Shown here piece by piece: positions 18,339-27,040 of a stretch of DNA of 64,000 nucleotides. The DNA is from Paracoccaceae bacterium. Its GTDB lineage: Bacteria; Pseudomonadota; Alphaproteobacteria; Rhodobacterales; Rhodobacteraceae. Both the position numbers and the translations under genes were made by a program. A model generated the notes under the pieces. The model ran no database searches. It saw only the letters and a program-made list of their open reading frames with translations, and was not told the DNA's origin. The stretch covers positions 248,001 to 312,000 of the forward strand of contig JALHOL010000002.1 of the NCBI GenBank assembly GCA_022843025.1, in the 5' to 3' direction. Numbering within the stretch: position 1 is the stretch's first letter; the number at the start of each line of letters is the position of its first letter.

Positions 18339-18824
18339 TCAGGTCGCCTTCGTCACCGCACCTGTCACACCGTCCCAGGCCCCGGTCTTCAGCGCAAAGC
18401 CCAGCACCCGGTCAGGGTTGGTGGGAGGCGGCATCTCCACCCCCTCCAGCTTGGAAAACCCGAAGCGCGAATAATAGGGCGCATCGCCCACCAGCATCAC
18501 CCGCTCCCAGCCCAGACGTCGTGCTTCGGCCAGGCTTTCGTTGATCAAAAGCCCCCCAAGCCCTTCGCCCTGCCGGGTGGGATGCACTGCCACCGGACCC
18601 AGCAAAAGCGCATCCTGCCCCCCCACCTCGATCGGCCAATAGCGGATCGCAGCCGCCATGATGCCATCCCCATCGCGCAGGGTCAGGCACAGCGCCGCCA
18701 CGGTGGGCACGCCATCGCGCAAACGGTACGAAGAAAGCGCCGTCCGCCCCGGCGAAAAGCACAGGTCATACAGCGCCTCCACCTCCCACCAGTCGGCTTC
18801 GGTTTCCTCTTCCAGACGGTACAA
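18339..18824 (-). CDS. GNAT N-acetyltransferase (YhbS type), TTG start
   Basis: A 161-residue acetyltransferase with the acetyl-CoA loop VAVHPTRQGEGLGGLLI and the YhbS-like stretch LGWERVMLVGDAPYYSRFGF. The frame is open far upstream, through the neighbouring flavin reductase gene, but no ATG lies close to the domain. A TTG at 18824 has a perfect GGAGG 7 bases before it, so translation most likely begins there. The substrate is unknown. It is divergent from the flavin reductase gene with an 84-base gap that must hold both promoters. Confidence 0.82.
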   Translation of the reverse strand: MYRLEEETEADWWEVEALYDLCFSPGRTALSSYRLRDGVPTVAALCLTLRDGDGIMAAAIRYWPIEVGGQDALLLGPVAVHPTRQGEGLGGLLINESLAEARRLGWERVMLVGDAPYYSRFGFSKLEGVEMPPPTNPDRVLGFALKTGAWDGVTGAVTKAT

Positions 18825-18908
18825 GCGGGCGCCTCCGAATCTGCTGGAAACGCGCCTAACATGCGAATACGTCAGGATCAAATCACCACGACCGGGAAGC
18901 GCTGCGCC

Positions 18909-19493
18909 ATGTTCTACCGCCCCGCCCAAGGCCATGGCCTGCCGCACAATCCCTTCAACGCCATCGTGACACCCCGCCCCATCGGCTGGATCTCCACACG
19001 CGGGTCGAAAGGCGACAATCTCGCCCCCTATTCCTTCTTCAACGCCGCCGCCTACAGCCCGCCGCAGGTGACCTTTGCCTCGACCGGGGTAAAGGATTCG
19101 CTCACCAACATCCGCGACACCCGCGTCTTTGCTGTGAATGTGGTGGCCGAGGCGATGTTTCACGCCATGTCCGCCACATCCGCCGACCTGCCGCCCGAGG
19201 TGGACGAATTCGTTCATGCAGGGGTGGCCAAGGCGGAATGCGCCACCATCCCCTGCCCCCGCGTGGCAGATGCCCCCGCAACGCTGGAATGCGAGTTGAT
19301 CGACATCATCGCCCTGCGCGGACGCGACAATTTCCTGATCCTGGGCGAGGTGACAGGCATCCACCTGCGCGACGATTGCCTCGTCGATGGCCGCTTCGAT
19401 GTAACCCGCTTCCACCCTGTCGCCCGGCTGGGCTATCGCGACTACAGCATCGTGCGCGATCTGGTGGAACTCCGCCGCCCTGACGAAGGTTAA
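18909..19493 (+). CDS. Flavin reductase-like FMN-binding protein
   Basis: A 194-residue protein of the flavin reductase/NtaB-DIM6 family: NPFNAIVTPRPIGWIST forms the FMN-binding start, followed by NLAPYSFFNAAAYSPPQVTF and FAVNVV. Such proteins bind FMN and either supply reduced flavin to monooxygenases or act directly on small substrates. No partner oxygenase is adjacent. Confidence 0.85.
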   Translation: MFYRPAQGHGLPHNPFNAIVTPRPIGWISTRGSKGDNLAPYSFFNAAAYSPPQVTFASTGVKDSLTNIRDTRVFAVNVVAEAMFHAMSATSADLPPEVDEFVHAGVAKAECATIPCPRVADAPATLECELIDIIALRGRDNFLILGEVTGIHLRDDCLVDGRFDVTRFHPVARLGYRDYSIVRDLVELRRPDEG

Positions 19494-19560
19494 CCTCAGC
19501 CTGCATTCCGGCTTGGCTTTCCAACCGTCCCGGCTAACTCTGTGCCATACCGGAGGGGCC

Positions 19561-20184
19561 ATGCTCATCGTATCTGCATCCGCACGCAAGGCCGCCGCCA
19601 TCCTTGCCTTGATCGCCTGGACAGGCCTTGTCCTGCAGGTGGCCGGGGTTTTGCCGCGCAGCGCATCGCTGATTTGGGCCGTCTGGACGATGCTGCGCTT
19701 CTTCACCATCACCACAAATCTTCTGCTTGCCGTGGTGATGACCGGCATAGCCCTTGGCCGGCCGGCCTTTGGATCGCCGCGCCTGTTGGGCGGGGTGACG
19801 CTGGCTTTGGTTTTTGTTGGCGTTGTCAACGTGACCCTGCTGCACGGATGGCTGAACCTCGGCCACAGCGACCTGATCGCTGATCTTTTGCTGCATTATG
19901 TAACACCGGTCGCGATGCTGGCCTTTTGGCTGCTGTTGCGCCCACGCGGTGCGCTGCAGTATCGAGATCCGGTCCTGTGGTCGCTCTATCCGCTCGCCTA
20001 TGCAGTCTATGCCATCGCGCGGGGCGCGGTGGATGGGGTCTATCCCTACCCCTTCCTCGATATCGCCCAGATCGGCGCGGGGCGGACGGGTGCAAACCTC
20101 GGCCTCCTCTGGCTCAGCTTCGTGCTTGTCGGGGCGCTGATGGTCTGGCTTGATCGGCGCGGAACGCCCTTGCTCCGTCCCTGA
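19561..20184 (+). CDS. Pr6Pr-family integral membrane protein
   Basis: A 207-residue protein with six predicted membrane helices. It matches Pr6Pr/FAR-17a-AIG1-like proteins in pattern (RFFTITTNLLLAVVM, then LLLHYVTPVAMLAFWLL, and YPLAYAVYAIARG). A good GGAGGGG precedes the ATG by 2-6 bases. The biochemical role of bacterial members is not established. Confidence 0.75.
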   Translation: MLIVSASARKAAAILALIAWTGLVLQVAGVLPRSASLIWAVWTMLRFFTITTNLLLAVVMTGIALGRPAFGSPRLLGGVTLALVFVGVVNVTLLHGWLNLGHSDLIADLLLHYVTPVAMLAFWLLLRPRGALQYRDPVLWSLYPLAYAVYAIARGAVDGVYPYPFLDIAQIGAGRTGANLGLLWLSFVLVGALMVWLDRRGTPLLRP

Positions 20185-20252
20185 ACCACTCCCCCCTTCC
20201 CCACTCTACCGCCACCGCTTAAGCTGCGCTGCGGCAACAGGCGGGGGCATCC

Positions 20253-21125
20253 ATGCAAACCATGATCGGCGTCATCGGCGGCTCCGGGGTCTATCAGATC
20301 GACGGTCTGGAAGGCGCAAGCTGGGTCAAGGTCAAATCCCCTTGGGGCAAACCCTCGGATGAGGTTCTGGTCGGCCGTTTGGGCGGCCTCCCCATCGCAT
20401 TCCTGCCCCGCCATGGGCGCGGCCATGTCCATGCGCCCAGTGACGTGCCTTACCGTGCGAATATCGATGCGCTCAAACGGCTGGGCTGTACCGATCTCAT
20501 CGCCGTCTCGGCCGTGGGGTCCCTGCGCGAAGATTACCGCCCCGGCGATTTCGTCATCGTGGATCAATATATCGACCGCACCTTCGCCCGCCCCAAATCC
20601 TTCTTCGGCGCGGGCTGCGTGGCCCATGTGGGATTTTCCCACCCCACCTGCCCCCGCCTGTCGGCCCATTGCGCCCAGGCCGCGCGTCAGGCTGGCGTGA
20701 CCGTGCATCAGGGGGCCACCTACATCGCCATGGAAGGCCCGCAATTTTCGACTCTGGCCGAATCCCGCCTCTACCGCTCATGGGGCGCGGATGTCATCGG
20801 CATGACCGGCATGCCCGAGGCCAAACTCGCGCGCGAGGCGGAACTGTGCTACGCCTCCGTCGCCATGGTCACCGATTACGATTGCTGGCATCCCGGCCAT
20901 GATGCGGTGGATGTGGCCGCCGTCATCCGCACGCTCACCGCCAATGCGGGCAATGCCCGCGCGCTGGTGGCAGCCCTGCCTGCCCTCCTCGGCGCCGACC
21001 GCGCGCCTTGCCCGCATGGCTGCGACCGCGCGCTTGATATGGCCTTGATGACCGCGCCCGACAAACGCGATCCCGACCTGCTGGCGATGCTCGATGCCGT
21101 CGCAGGCCGCGTCCTGAACGGCTGA
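20253..21125 (+). CDS. mtnP: S-methyl-5'-thioadenosine phosphorylase
   Basis: A 290-residue phosphorylase that splits methylthioadenosine into adenine and methylthioribose-1-phosphate. Key parts are IGGSGVYQIDGL, FLPRHGRGH (phosphate site), AVGSLREDY, AMEGPQFSTLAESRLYR and TDYDCWH. A purine nucleoside phosphorylase is the close alternative. The adenine phosphoribosyltransferase gene one position downstream would salvage the adenine released, which supports this call. Confidence 0.92.
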   Translation: MQTMIGVIGGSGVYQIDGLEGASWVKVKSPWGKPSDEVLVGRLGGLPIAFLPRHGRGHVHAPSDVPYRANIDALKRLGCTDLIAVSAVGSLREDYRPGDFVIVDQYIDRTFARPKSFFGAGCVAHVGFSHPTCPRLSAHCAQAARQAGVTVHQGATYIAMEGPQFSTLAESRLYRSWGADVIGMTGMPEAKLAREAELCYASVAMVTDYDCWHPGHDAVDVAAVIRTLTANAGNARALVAALPALLGADRAPCPHGCDRALDMALMTAPDKRDPDLLAMLDAVAGRVLNG

Positions 21126-21220
21126 TCGCGCGCCGCCTTTACAGTCGGATAATGCCGCAGGTTGTGCTATGCTCCCGCGCAGGGGCGTGTTGGGCCCTGT
21201 TAACAAGTGGAGCCCGGTTC

Positions 21221-22051
21221 ATGCTCACCCCCCATATCCGCTTCCTGCAAACCCGTCTCGCAGCCCTTGGTCACTACACAGGCGCGATCGACGGCCAGCG
21301 CGGCCCGCTGACCGACGCCGCCGTCCTCAAGGCGCTGCCCCTCCTTGGCCAACCCCTCCCGCCAGATTGGCAAGGCTGGACAGCCAAACGTCAGGCCACC
21401 GCCGCGCTGCAAATGATAGCGCGGGCCGATGGCCTCAACCCCGGTGCGATAGATGGCTGGTGGGGCCCACAGACCGATTACGCCGTCACCGCCCTGATGA
21501 CGCGCGCCACAACGGGCCGCCTGCCCGATTGGCGCGACATCCGCCCCGGCACAGCGAACCCAAACGGCTGGCCGACCGAATCCGCCGTCACCGCCTTTTA
21601 CGGCCCCCACGGCACGCCCGAAGGCCACCGCCCGCCCCTGGTCAAGGTGCCCTCCCCCTGGACCTTCCGCATCGCCTGGAACCTGTCCCAGACCCGCAGC
21701 TTCCTCTGGGCCCACGAAAAGACCGCCGCCAGCCTGACCCGCATCCTCGCGCGCATCCACCAACACTATGGTGAGGCACAGATCCGCGACCTCCGGCTGG
21801 ATATCTTTTCCGGCGATTACGACCCCCGCCTGATGCGCGGCAGCCTGTCGAAATGGTCCATGCACGCCTGGGGCATCGCCTATGACTTCGACGACACCGA
21901 AAACCGCCTGAACTGGGGGGCCGACCGCGCCCGCCTTGCCCGCCCCGAATACCGCCCCTTCTGGGAGATATGGGAGGCCGAAGGCTGGGTCTCGCTCGGC
22001 CGCGCGAAAAACTACGACTGGATGCACGTCCAAGCCGCGCGCCCGGATTGA
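21221..22051 (+). CDS. M15-like peptidoglycan peptidase with two PG-binding-like repeats
   Basis: A 276-residue protein. The N-terminal part has two peptidoglycan-binding-like repeats of the pattern GAIDG-xx-GP-x-TD-x-AV (about residues 20-36 and 77-93). The C-terminal part looks like an M15 metallopeptidase: SMHAWGIAYDFD gives the first His and Asp ligands and DWMHVQ the last His. It most resembles phage-type L-Ala-D-Glu or DD-peptidase endolysins. No signal peptide is visible, so it would need another exit route or act in lysis. It lies between mtnP and apt without other phage genes. Confidence 0.75.
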   Translation: MLTPHIRFLQTRLAALGHYTGAIDGQRGPLTDAAVLKALPLLGQPLPPDWQGWTAKRQATAALQMIARADGLNPGAIDGWWGPQTDYAVTALMTRATTGRLPDWRDIRPGTANPNGWPTESAVTAFYGPHGTPEGHRPPLVKVPSPWTFRIAWNLSQTRSFLWAHEKTAASLTRILARIHQHYGEAQIRDLRLDIFSGDYDPRLMRGSLSKWSMHAWGIAYDFDDTENRLNWGADRARLARPEYRPFWEIWEAEGWVSLGRAKNYDWMHVQAARPD

Positions 22052-22238
22052 CCCCCGCACCCATCCAACCCAGTCCCCTTTATCTTGGCTCAGATACTCA
22101 ATCCCATCTCCACACGGTCCGCCGGCATCAGGGGATAGCTGAAGGGGGGGCCGCTTGCGCCCAGCAAACATCGCCCCCTCGACGCCCCCGCCCCGGGGCG
22201 CTAGACCAAGGCGAACAGCATTCCGGCAGGGCCAGCGC

Positions 22239-22772
22239 ATGACCAAAACCGTCAAGGACTACATCCGCACCATCGTCGACTTCCCGCATGAAGGGATCCT
22301 CTTCCGCGACGTGACCACCCTCTTTGCCGATCCGCGCGGCTTTCGCATGTGCGTCGACCAGCTCCTCGCCCCCTATGCAGGCCTTAGGATAGACAAAGTC
22401 GCCGGGCTCGAAGCGCGCGGCTTTATCCTCGGCGGCGCGGTTGCACATCAGCTTTCCACCGGCTTCATCCCGATCCGCAAGAAAGGCAAACTCCCCGGCG
22501 CCACGATCAGCGAAAGCTACACGCTCGAATACGGCGAAGCCGTGGTCGAGGTGCATGACGATGCCATGCAGCCGGGCGAAAAGGTGCTTCTCGTCGACGA
22601 CCTCCTCGCGACTGGCGGCACCGCCGAGGCGGGCATCCGCCTGATCGAACGGCTGGGCGCGCAGGTCGTCGGCTGCGCCTTCGTGGTGGACCTGCCCGAT
22701 CTGGGCGGTCGCAAACGGCTCGAGGCGATGGGAATGGAAGTCCACGCCCTCTGCGCCTTTGAAGGTCTGTAA
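22239..22772 (+). CDS. apt: Adenine phosphoribosyltransferase
   Basis: A 177-residue enzyme converting adenine and PRPP to AMP. It has [34 protein letters not shown] and the PRPP motif [14 protein letters not shown]. The family is unambiguous. Together with mtnP nearby it closes the methylthioadenosine-to-AMP salvage route. Confidence 0.97.
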   Translation: MTKTVKDYIRTIVDFPHEGILFRDVTTLFADPRGFRMCVDQLLAPYAGLRIDKVAGLEARGFILGGAVAHQLSTGFIPIRKKGKLPGATISESYTLEYGEAVVEVHDDAMQPGEKVLLVDDLLATGGTAEAGIRLIERLGAQVVGCAFVVDLPDLGGRKRLEAMGMEVHALCAFEGL

Positions 22773-22877
22773 TGCGGCGGATCACGCTAACCCTTCCTTA
22801 ACCTCCAGCGCCTAGAACCGATTCTGTCGGGGCAACCCACCCCGGCGCTGCTTGCAAAGACCACACACCCCACCCCA

Positions 22878-22910
22878 CCCCGCCGGTTCACCCCGGCGGG
22901 GTTTCTTCTT
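22878..22910 (+). terminator. Rho-independent terminator after apt
   Basis: CCCCGCCGG and CCGGCGGGG form a perfect 9-bp stem with loop TTCACC, followed by TTTCTTCTT. Confidence 0.88.
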
Positions 22911-22950
22911 GGTCATTGTCCCGTTACTTCGGGCGGGCTAAGTCCGGATC

Positions 22951-24228
22951 ATGACACCGCTTTCCGAACTTTTCCGCACCTTCGGGCATATCGGCCTGAT
23001 GTCCTTTGGCGGTCCTGCCGCCCAGATCGCGCTGATGCACCGCGTCCTGGTCGATGAAAAACGCTGGCTCACAGAAAAGGAATACCTCTCCGCCCTCTCC
23101 TTTTGCATGCTCCTGCCGGGGCCCGAGGCGATGCAGCTTGCCACATGGTCCGGCTGGCGGCTGCGCGGCACGCTGGGCGGGCTGATCGCGGGCGGCCTCT
23201 TCGTTGCCCCCGGTGCGATGGTCGTCCTCGCCCTCGCCGCGCTTTACGCGGCCTATGGCACCGTTCCCCTGATGCAGGCGCTGTTCATGGGCGTGCAGGC
23301 CGCCGTCACCGTGATCGTGATCGAGGCGCTTCTGCGCGTGTCGAAACGCGCGCTCAAGGGGCGCGCGGCGCTGATCGTGGCGGTCCTTGCCTTCCTCGCC
23401 CTCTTCCTCGCCAATGCGCCCTTCCCCTTGGTCATTCTTGCCGCCGGTCTCTGGGGCTGGATCAACGCCCGCGGCACAGCCGCCTCAACCGACCCGCTGC
23501 CCACCGCCCCACAGGCCGCCGGCACCCTTCAAACCCTCGCCCTCTGGCTGGCAATCTGGCTCACGCCAATCGCAACGCTCTGGGTCATGGATGCGGGCCT
23601 GCTGGCCGAGATCGGCCTCTTCTTCTCCAAACTCGCGATCCTCACCTTCGGCGGTGCCTATGCGGTGCTGGCCTGGATGGCGCAGGCCGTGGTCGAAGAC
23701 AAAGGCTGGCTCACCCTACGCGAGATGATGGATGGCCTCGGTCTGGCCGAAACCACCCCCGGCCCGCTGATCCTTGTGACCGAATTCGTGGGATACCTTG
23801 CCGGCCACCGTCAGGGCGGCTGGACCATGGGCGTTGCCGCCGCTGCCGTCACGCTCTGGGCGACCTTCGTGCCCAGTTTCATGATGATCTTCGCAGGCGC
23901 GCCCTGGATCGCCCGCATCACCGCCGAACCACGCCTTGCCGGCGCATTGTCCGGCATCATGGCCGCCGTGGTGGGCGTGATCGCCAACCTGTCCGTCTGG
24001 TTTGCTGCGCATGTCTTCTTCGGCACTGTCGGGCGCACCACCTTCGGCCCGCTCGACCTGCTTACCCCCGATCCGGCCAGCTTCCGCCCCGCGATGGCCG
24101 CTCTGGCGCTGGTGGCGGGCTGGCTCCTCCTGCGCCGCCATATGCCCCTTCCCCTTGTCCTCGGGCTGGCCGCGCTTGGCGGCTTGGGCCTGCAAGCCGC
24201 CGGATTGCTCATCCCGGTGGCGTCTTGA
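22951..24228 (+). CDS. chrA: Chromate transporter ChrA family
   Basis: A 425-residue membrane protein with two homologous CHR domains. The first has FGHIGLMSFGGPAAQIALMH and CMLLPGPEAMQLATW; the second has FFSKLAILTFGGAYAVLAWM and GLAETTPGPLILVTEFVGY. Both signatures are typical of full-length ChrA, which exports chromate by proton exchange. No chromate reductase or ChrB is adjacent. It is a single gene following the apt terminator. Confidence 0.93.
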   Translation: MTPLSELFRTFGHIGLMSFGGPAAQIALMHRVLVDEKRWLTEKEYLSALSFCMLLPGPEAMQLATWSGWRLRGTLGGLIAGGLFVAPGAMVVLALAALYAAYGTVPLMQALFMGVQAAVTVIVIEALLRVSKRALKGRAALIVAVLAFLALFLANAPFPLVILAAGLWGWINARGTAASTDPLPTAPQAAGTLQTLALWLAIWLTPIATLWVMDAGLLAEIGLFFSKLAILTFGGAYAVLAWMAQAVVEDKGWLTLREMMDGLGLAETTPGPLILVTEFVGYLAGHRQGGWTMGVAAAAVTLWATFVPSFMMIFAGAPWIARITAEPRLAGALSGIMAAVVGVIANLSVWFAAHVFFGTVGRTTFGPLDLLTPDPASFRPAMAALALVAGWLLLRRHMPLPLVLGLAALGGLGLQAAGLLIPVAS

Positions 24229-24315
24229 CGCAAACCACCCGCCGTAAGGATCGGCCCCCTTCCCTTCTGGGCCGAATCCCCCGTAAATGAACCTAGGCAG
24301 CGGAAAGGACAGCGC

Positions 24316-24780
24316 ATGGCTCGTTCCATCGACTACGGCAATCTGATGCATCGGGCGATGCGCGGGTTGATCCAGAATGTCCTGCAAGATGTTGCCCGCG
24401 ACGGCCTGCCCGGCGCGCATCACTTCTTCATCACCTTCGACACCACCCATCCCGATGTCGCCATCGCGGACTGGCTTCGCGCCCGCTATCCGGCCGAGAT
24501 GACGGTGGTCATCCAGCACTGGTTCGAAAACCTGATCGTCACGGATGAGGGCTTTTCCGTCACGCTGAACTTCGGCAATCAGCCCGAACCGCTGGTCATC
24601 CCCTTCGATTCCGTCCGCACCTTCGTGGATCCTTCCGTAGAATTCGGCCTGCGCTTCGAAACCCACAGCGATGATGACGAAGAAGATGACAGCGAAGACA
24701 GCGACGATGACGGTGACGATGATCCCCCGCCGCAGCAGGATGCGCAGATCGTCAGCCTCGACAAGTTCCGCAAGCACTGA
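24316..24780 (+). CDS. sspB: SspB-like ClpXP adaptor protein
   Basis: A 154-residue adaptor that delivers ssrA-tagged proteins to ClpXP. The folded domain (about 1-110) begins SIDYGNLMHRAMRGLIQNVL and has HHFFITFDT, typical of alphaproteobacterial SspB-alpha. A very acidic linker (about 115-138, mostly Asp/Glu) leads to a C-terminal IVSLDKFRKH, which fits the ClpX-binding tail of the family. Confidence 0.93.
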   Translation: MARSIDYGNLMHRAMRGLIQNVLQDVARDGLPGAHHFFITFDTTHPDVAIADWLRARYPAEMTVVIQHWFENLIVTDEGFSVTLNFGNQPEPLVIPFDSVRTFVDPSVEFGLRFETHSDDDEEDDSEDSDDDGDDDPPPQQDAQIVSLDKFRKH

Positions 24781-24904
24781 CCCTTTCGGCACGGCAGGCC
24801 CGCGCCAAAGGATCAGCCAAAGGCGCGGTATGCGACGGTATGCCGATTGATTTTGCCCCACCCTGCCGCTAATCCGGCATCAGCGAAATCAGGAGACTTG
24901 GCCC

Positions 24905-26299
24905 ATGTCCGCGACCCGTACCGAGACCGACAGCTTCGGCCCGCTTGAGGTTCCCGCCAACAAGTACTGGGGCGCACAGACCCAGCGGTCGATCATCAAT
25001 TTCCCCATCGGCTGGGAACGCCAGCCGGTCGCCATCATCCGCGCTCTGGGCGTCATCAAGAAGGCCTGCGCCTTGGTCAACATCGATCAGGGTGACATTA
25101 CACCGGAACTGGGCAACGCCATCGCCGCCGCCGCGCAAGAGGTGATCGAAGGCAAATTCGACGACAACTTCCCCCTCGTCGTCTGGCAAACCGGTTCCGG
25201 CACCCAGTCCAACATGAACGCCAACGAAGTGATCTCGAACCGCGCCATCGAAATGCTGGGTGGCGTGATGGGCACCAAAAAGCCCGTCCACCCGAACGAT
25301 CACGTCAACATGGGGCAAAGCTCCAACGATACTTTCCCCACCGCAATGCACGTCGCCATCGGCATGATGGCGCGCGATGTGCTGCTGCCGGGTCTGGAAA
25401 AACTTCACGCCGCGCTCGCCGCGAAATCCGAAGAATTCAAGGATATCATCAAGATCGGCCGCACCCATACGCAGGATGCCACGCCCCTCACGCTCGGGCA
25501 GGAATTCGGTGGCTATGCCAAGCAGGTTGAAAAGGGCATCGCCCGCGTGAAATCCTGCCTGCCGGATATCTATGAACTGGCCCAGGGCGGCACTGCTGTC
25601 GGCACCGGTCTGAACACCCGGGTCGGCTGGGACACCCGCGTCGCCGCGCGCATTGCCGAGATCACCGATCTGCCCTTCGTCACCGCCCCGAACAAGTTCG
25701 AAGCGCTCGCCGCCCATGACGCCATGGTCATGTTCTCCGGCGCGCTGAAGACGGTCGCCGCCTCCCTGTTCAAGATCGCCAATGACCTGCGCCTTCTCGG
25801 CTCCGGCCCCCGCTCTGGCTTGGGCGAGTTGATCCTGCCCGAAAACGAACCCGGCTCCTCCATCATGCCCGGCAAGGTGAACCCGACTCAGGCCGAGGCG
25901 CTGACAATGGTCTGCGCCCATGTCATGGGCAATGATGCGGCCGTGGGTTTCGCGGGCTCGCAGGGGCATTTTGAACTGAACGTCTACAACCCCATGATGT
26001 CCTACAACGTCCTGCAATCCATGCAGCTTCTGGGCGATGCGGCAGGCAGCTTCACCGACAACATGGTTGTGGGCACGCAGGCCAACATCCCGCGCATCGA
26101 CAAGCTGATGAAGGAATCGCTGATGCTGGTCACGGCACTTGCCCCCACCATCGGCTATGACAACGCCACCAAGGTCGCCAAGACCGCCCACAAGAATGGC
26201 ACCACTCTGAAGGAAGAGGCCATCGCGCTGGGCTTCGTCGATGCCGAAACCTTCGACCGCGTGGTCCGCCCCGAAGACATGATCGGACCGAAAGGCTGA
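24905..26299 (+). CDS. fumC: Fumarate hydratase class II
   Basis: A 464-residue TCA-cycle enzyme hydrating fumarate to malate. It has [40 protein letters not shown] and the superfamily signature [13 protein letters not shown]. The stop overlaps the start of the next gene by one base (TGATG), so the three genes that follow each other here are probably one transcript. Confidence 0.97.
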   Translation: MSATRTETDSFGPLEVPANKYWGAQTQRSIINFPIGWERQPVAIIRALGVIKKACALVNIDQGDITPELGNAIAAAAQEVIEGKFDDNFPLVVWQTGSGTQSNMNANEVISNRAIEMLGGVMGTKKPVHPNDHVNMGQSSNDTFPTAMHVAIGMMARDVLLPGLEKLHAALAAKSEEFKDIIKIGRTHTQDATPLTLGQEFGGYAKQVEKGIARVKSCLPDIYELAQGGTAVGTGLNTRVGWDTRVAARIAEITDLPFVTAPNKFEALAAHDAMVMFSGALKTVAASLFKIANDLRLLGSGPRSGLGELILPENEPGSSIMPGKVNPTQAEALTMVCAHVMGNDAAVGFAGSQGHFELNVYNPMMSYNVLQSMQLLGDAAGSFTDNMVVGTQANIPRIDKLMKESLMLVTALAPTIGYDNATKVAKTAHKNGTTLKEEAIALGFVDAETFDRVVRPEDMIGPKG

Positions 26300-26496
26300 T
26301 GGCTGAAATCGTCAACCTGCGCGCAAAACGGAAAGAGGCGGCCCGCAAGGCCGCCCGCACGCAGGCTGACGCCAATGCCGCCAAGTTCGGCCAGACAAGG
26401 GCCGAACGCGATCTGGGTCAGGCGCGGGCGGAAAAAGCCGCCCGCGACCTCGACGCCCACCGCAAGGATGACACCCCGGGCAAGGACGGCATATGA
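26299..26496 (+). CDS. Small charged protein, DUF4169-like
   Basis: A 65-residue, highly charged helical protein (VNLRAKRKEAARKAAR, then repeats rich in Ala, Arg, Glu). It resembles DUF4169 proteins, found next to fumC and an RHH gene in Rhodobacterales. It overlaps fumC by 1 bp and the next gene by 4 bp. No function is known. Confidence 0.8.
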   Translation: MAEIVNLRAKRKEAARKAARTQADANAAKFGQTRAERDLGQARAEKAARDLDAHRKDDTPGKDGI

Positions 26497-26708
26497 CCGC
26501 CCGCCCCGTCAAACACTCCCTCACCCTGCGCGGCCACCGTACCAGCGTGTCCCTGGAGGCCGAATTCTGGCAGGCTTTCCGCGACATCGCGACCGAGCGT
26601 GGGGTCACGCTGAACCAGCTTGCCATCGCAGTGGACGAAAGCCGCAACGGTGATGTCGGCCTTGCTTCCGCGATCCGGGTCTTCGTGCTGAACCGCTATC
26701 GCGGTTAA
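26493..26708 (+). CDS. Ribbon-helix-helix domain protein
   Basis: A 71-residue protein with an RHH-like fold: a basic beta strand (KHSLTLRGHRTSVSLE), a helix (EFWQAFRDIATERG) and a second helix (TLNQLAIAVDE). RHH proteins are DNA-binding regulators; targets are unknown here. It overlaps the preceding gene by ATGA. Coupling to fumC suggests a conserved operon. Confidence 0.85.
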   Translation: MTARPVKHSLTLRGHRTSVSLEAEFWQAFRDIATERGVTLNQLAIAVDESRNGDVGLASAIRVFVLNRYRG

Positions 26709-26742
26709 CCGGGCGTTTACTGGTTGGGCGCAGATTGGCCCG

Positions 26743-26973
26743 ATGGCACACCTTCCGATTCACATCACTCCGGACCGCTGGATCGTCCAGCTTTTCAATG
26801 CCAAATCTGTTGCCGAAGGCGGCATAATCCGTCGAAAGGTTATAGATGTGGAACGTTTGATTGGTCGCCAGAGGTTCCTGTATGAGGTTCGCCGTCGTGG
26901 TTTTCACGCAGTCGAGAACTCCGGGCAGTTCATCGTCTTCTGCAACCAAGATCCGGTTAACATCTTGTGCTGA
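26743..26973 (+). CDS. Conserved small protein of Rhodobacterales (not TrpF)
   Basis: A 76-residue protein with DRWIVQLFNAKSVAEGGIIRRKVIDVERLIGR and RRRGFHAVENSGQFIVFCN. Similar short proteins occur in this order and I recall them carrying a misleading phosphoribosylanthranilate isomerase name. It is far too short for a TrpF barrel and has none of its motifs. The basic pattern could suit nucleic acid binding, but that is a guess. Three palindromes follow directly. Confidence 0.7.
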   Translation: MAHLPIHITPDRWIVQLFNAKSVAEGGIIRRKVIDVERLIGRQRFLYEVRRRGFHAVENSGQFIVFCNQDPVNILC

Positions 26974-26977
26974 AATC

Positions 26978-27040
26978 AAATTTCTTCGAAGAAATTTGCA
27001 AAAGTTTTCGAAAACTTTTGCGACAAGCTCATCGCTTGTC
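26978..27040. terminator. Three adjacent palindromes between convergent genes
   Basis: The first, 26978-26997, is AAATTTCTTCGAAGAAATTT, a perfect 20-bp palindrome. The second, 26998-27021, is a perfect 24-bp palindrome with core AAAAGTTTTCGAAAACTTTT. The third, 27022-27040, is GACAAGC-TCATC-GCTTGTC and overlaps the last codons of the P450 gene. They are AT-rich in a GC-rich region. Placed between converging genes, they probably form a two-way terminator. Confidence 0.65.

Noticed and set aside
18825-19829. N-terminal extension of the GNAT frame
   Set aside because: It is antisense to the flavin reductase and membrane protein genes; a TTG with GGAGG gives a normal-sized GNAT.
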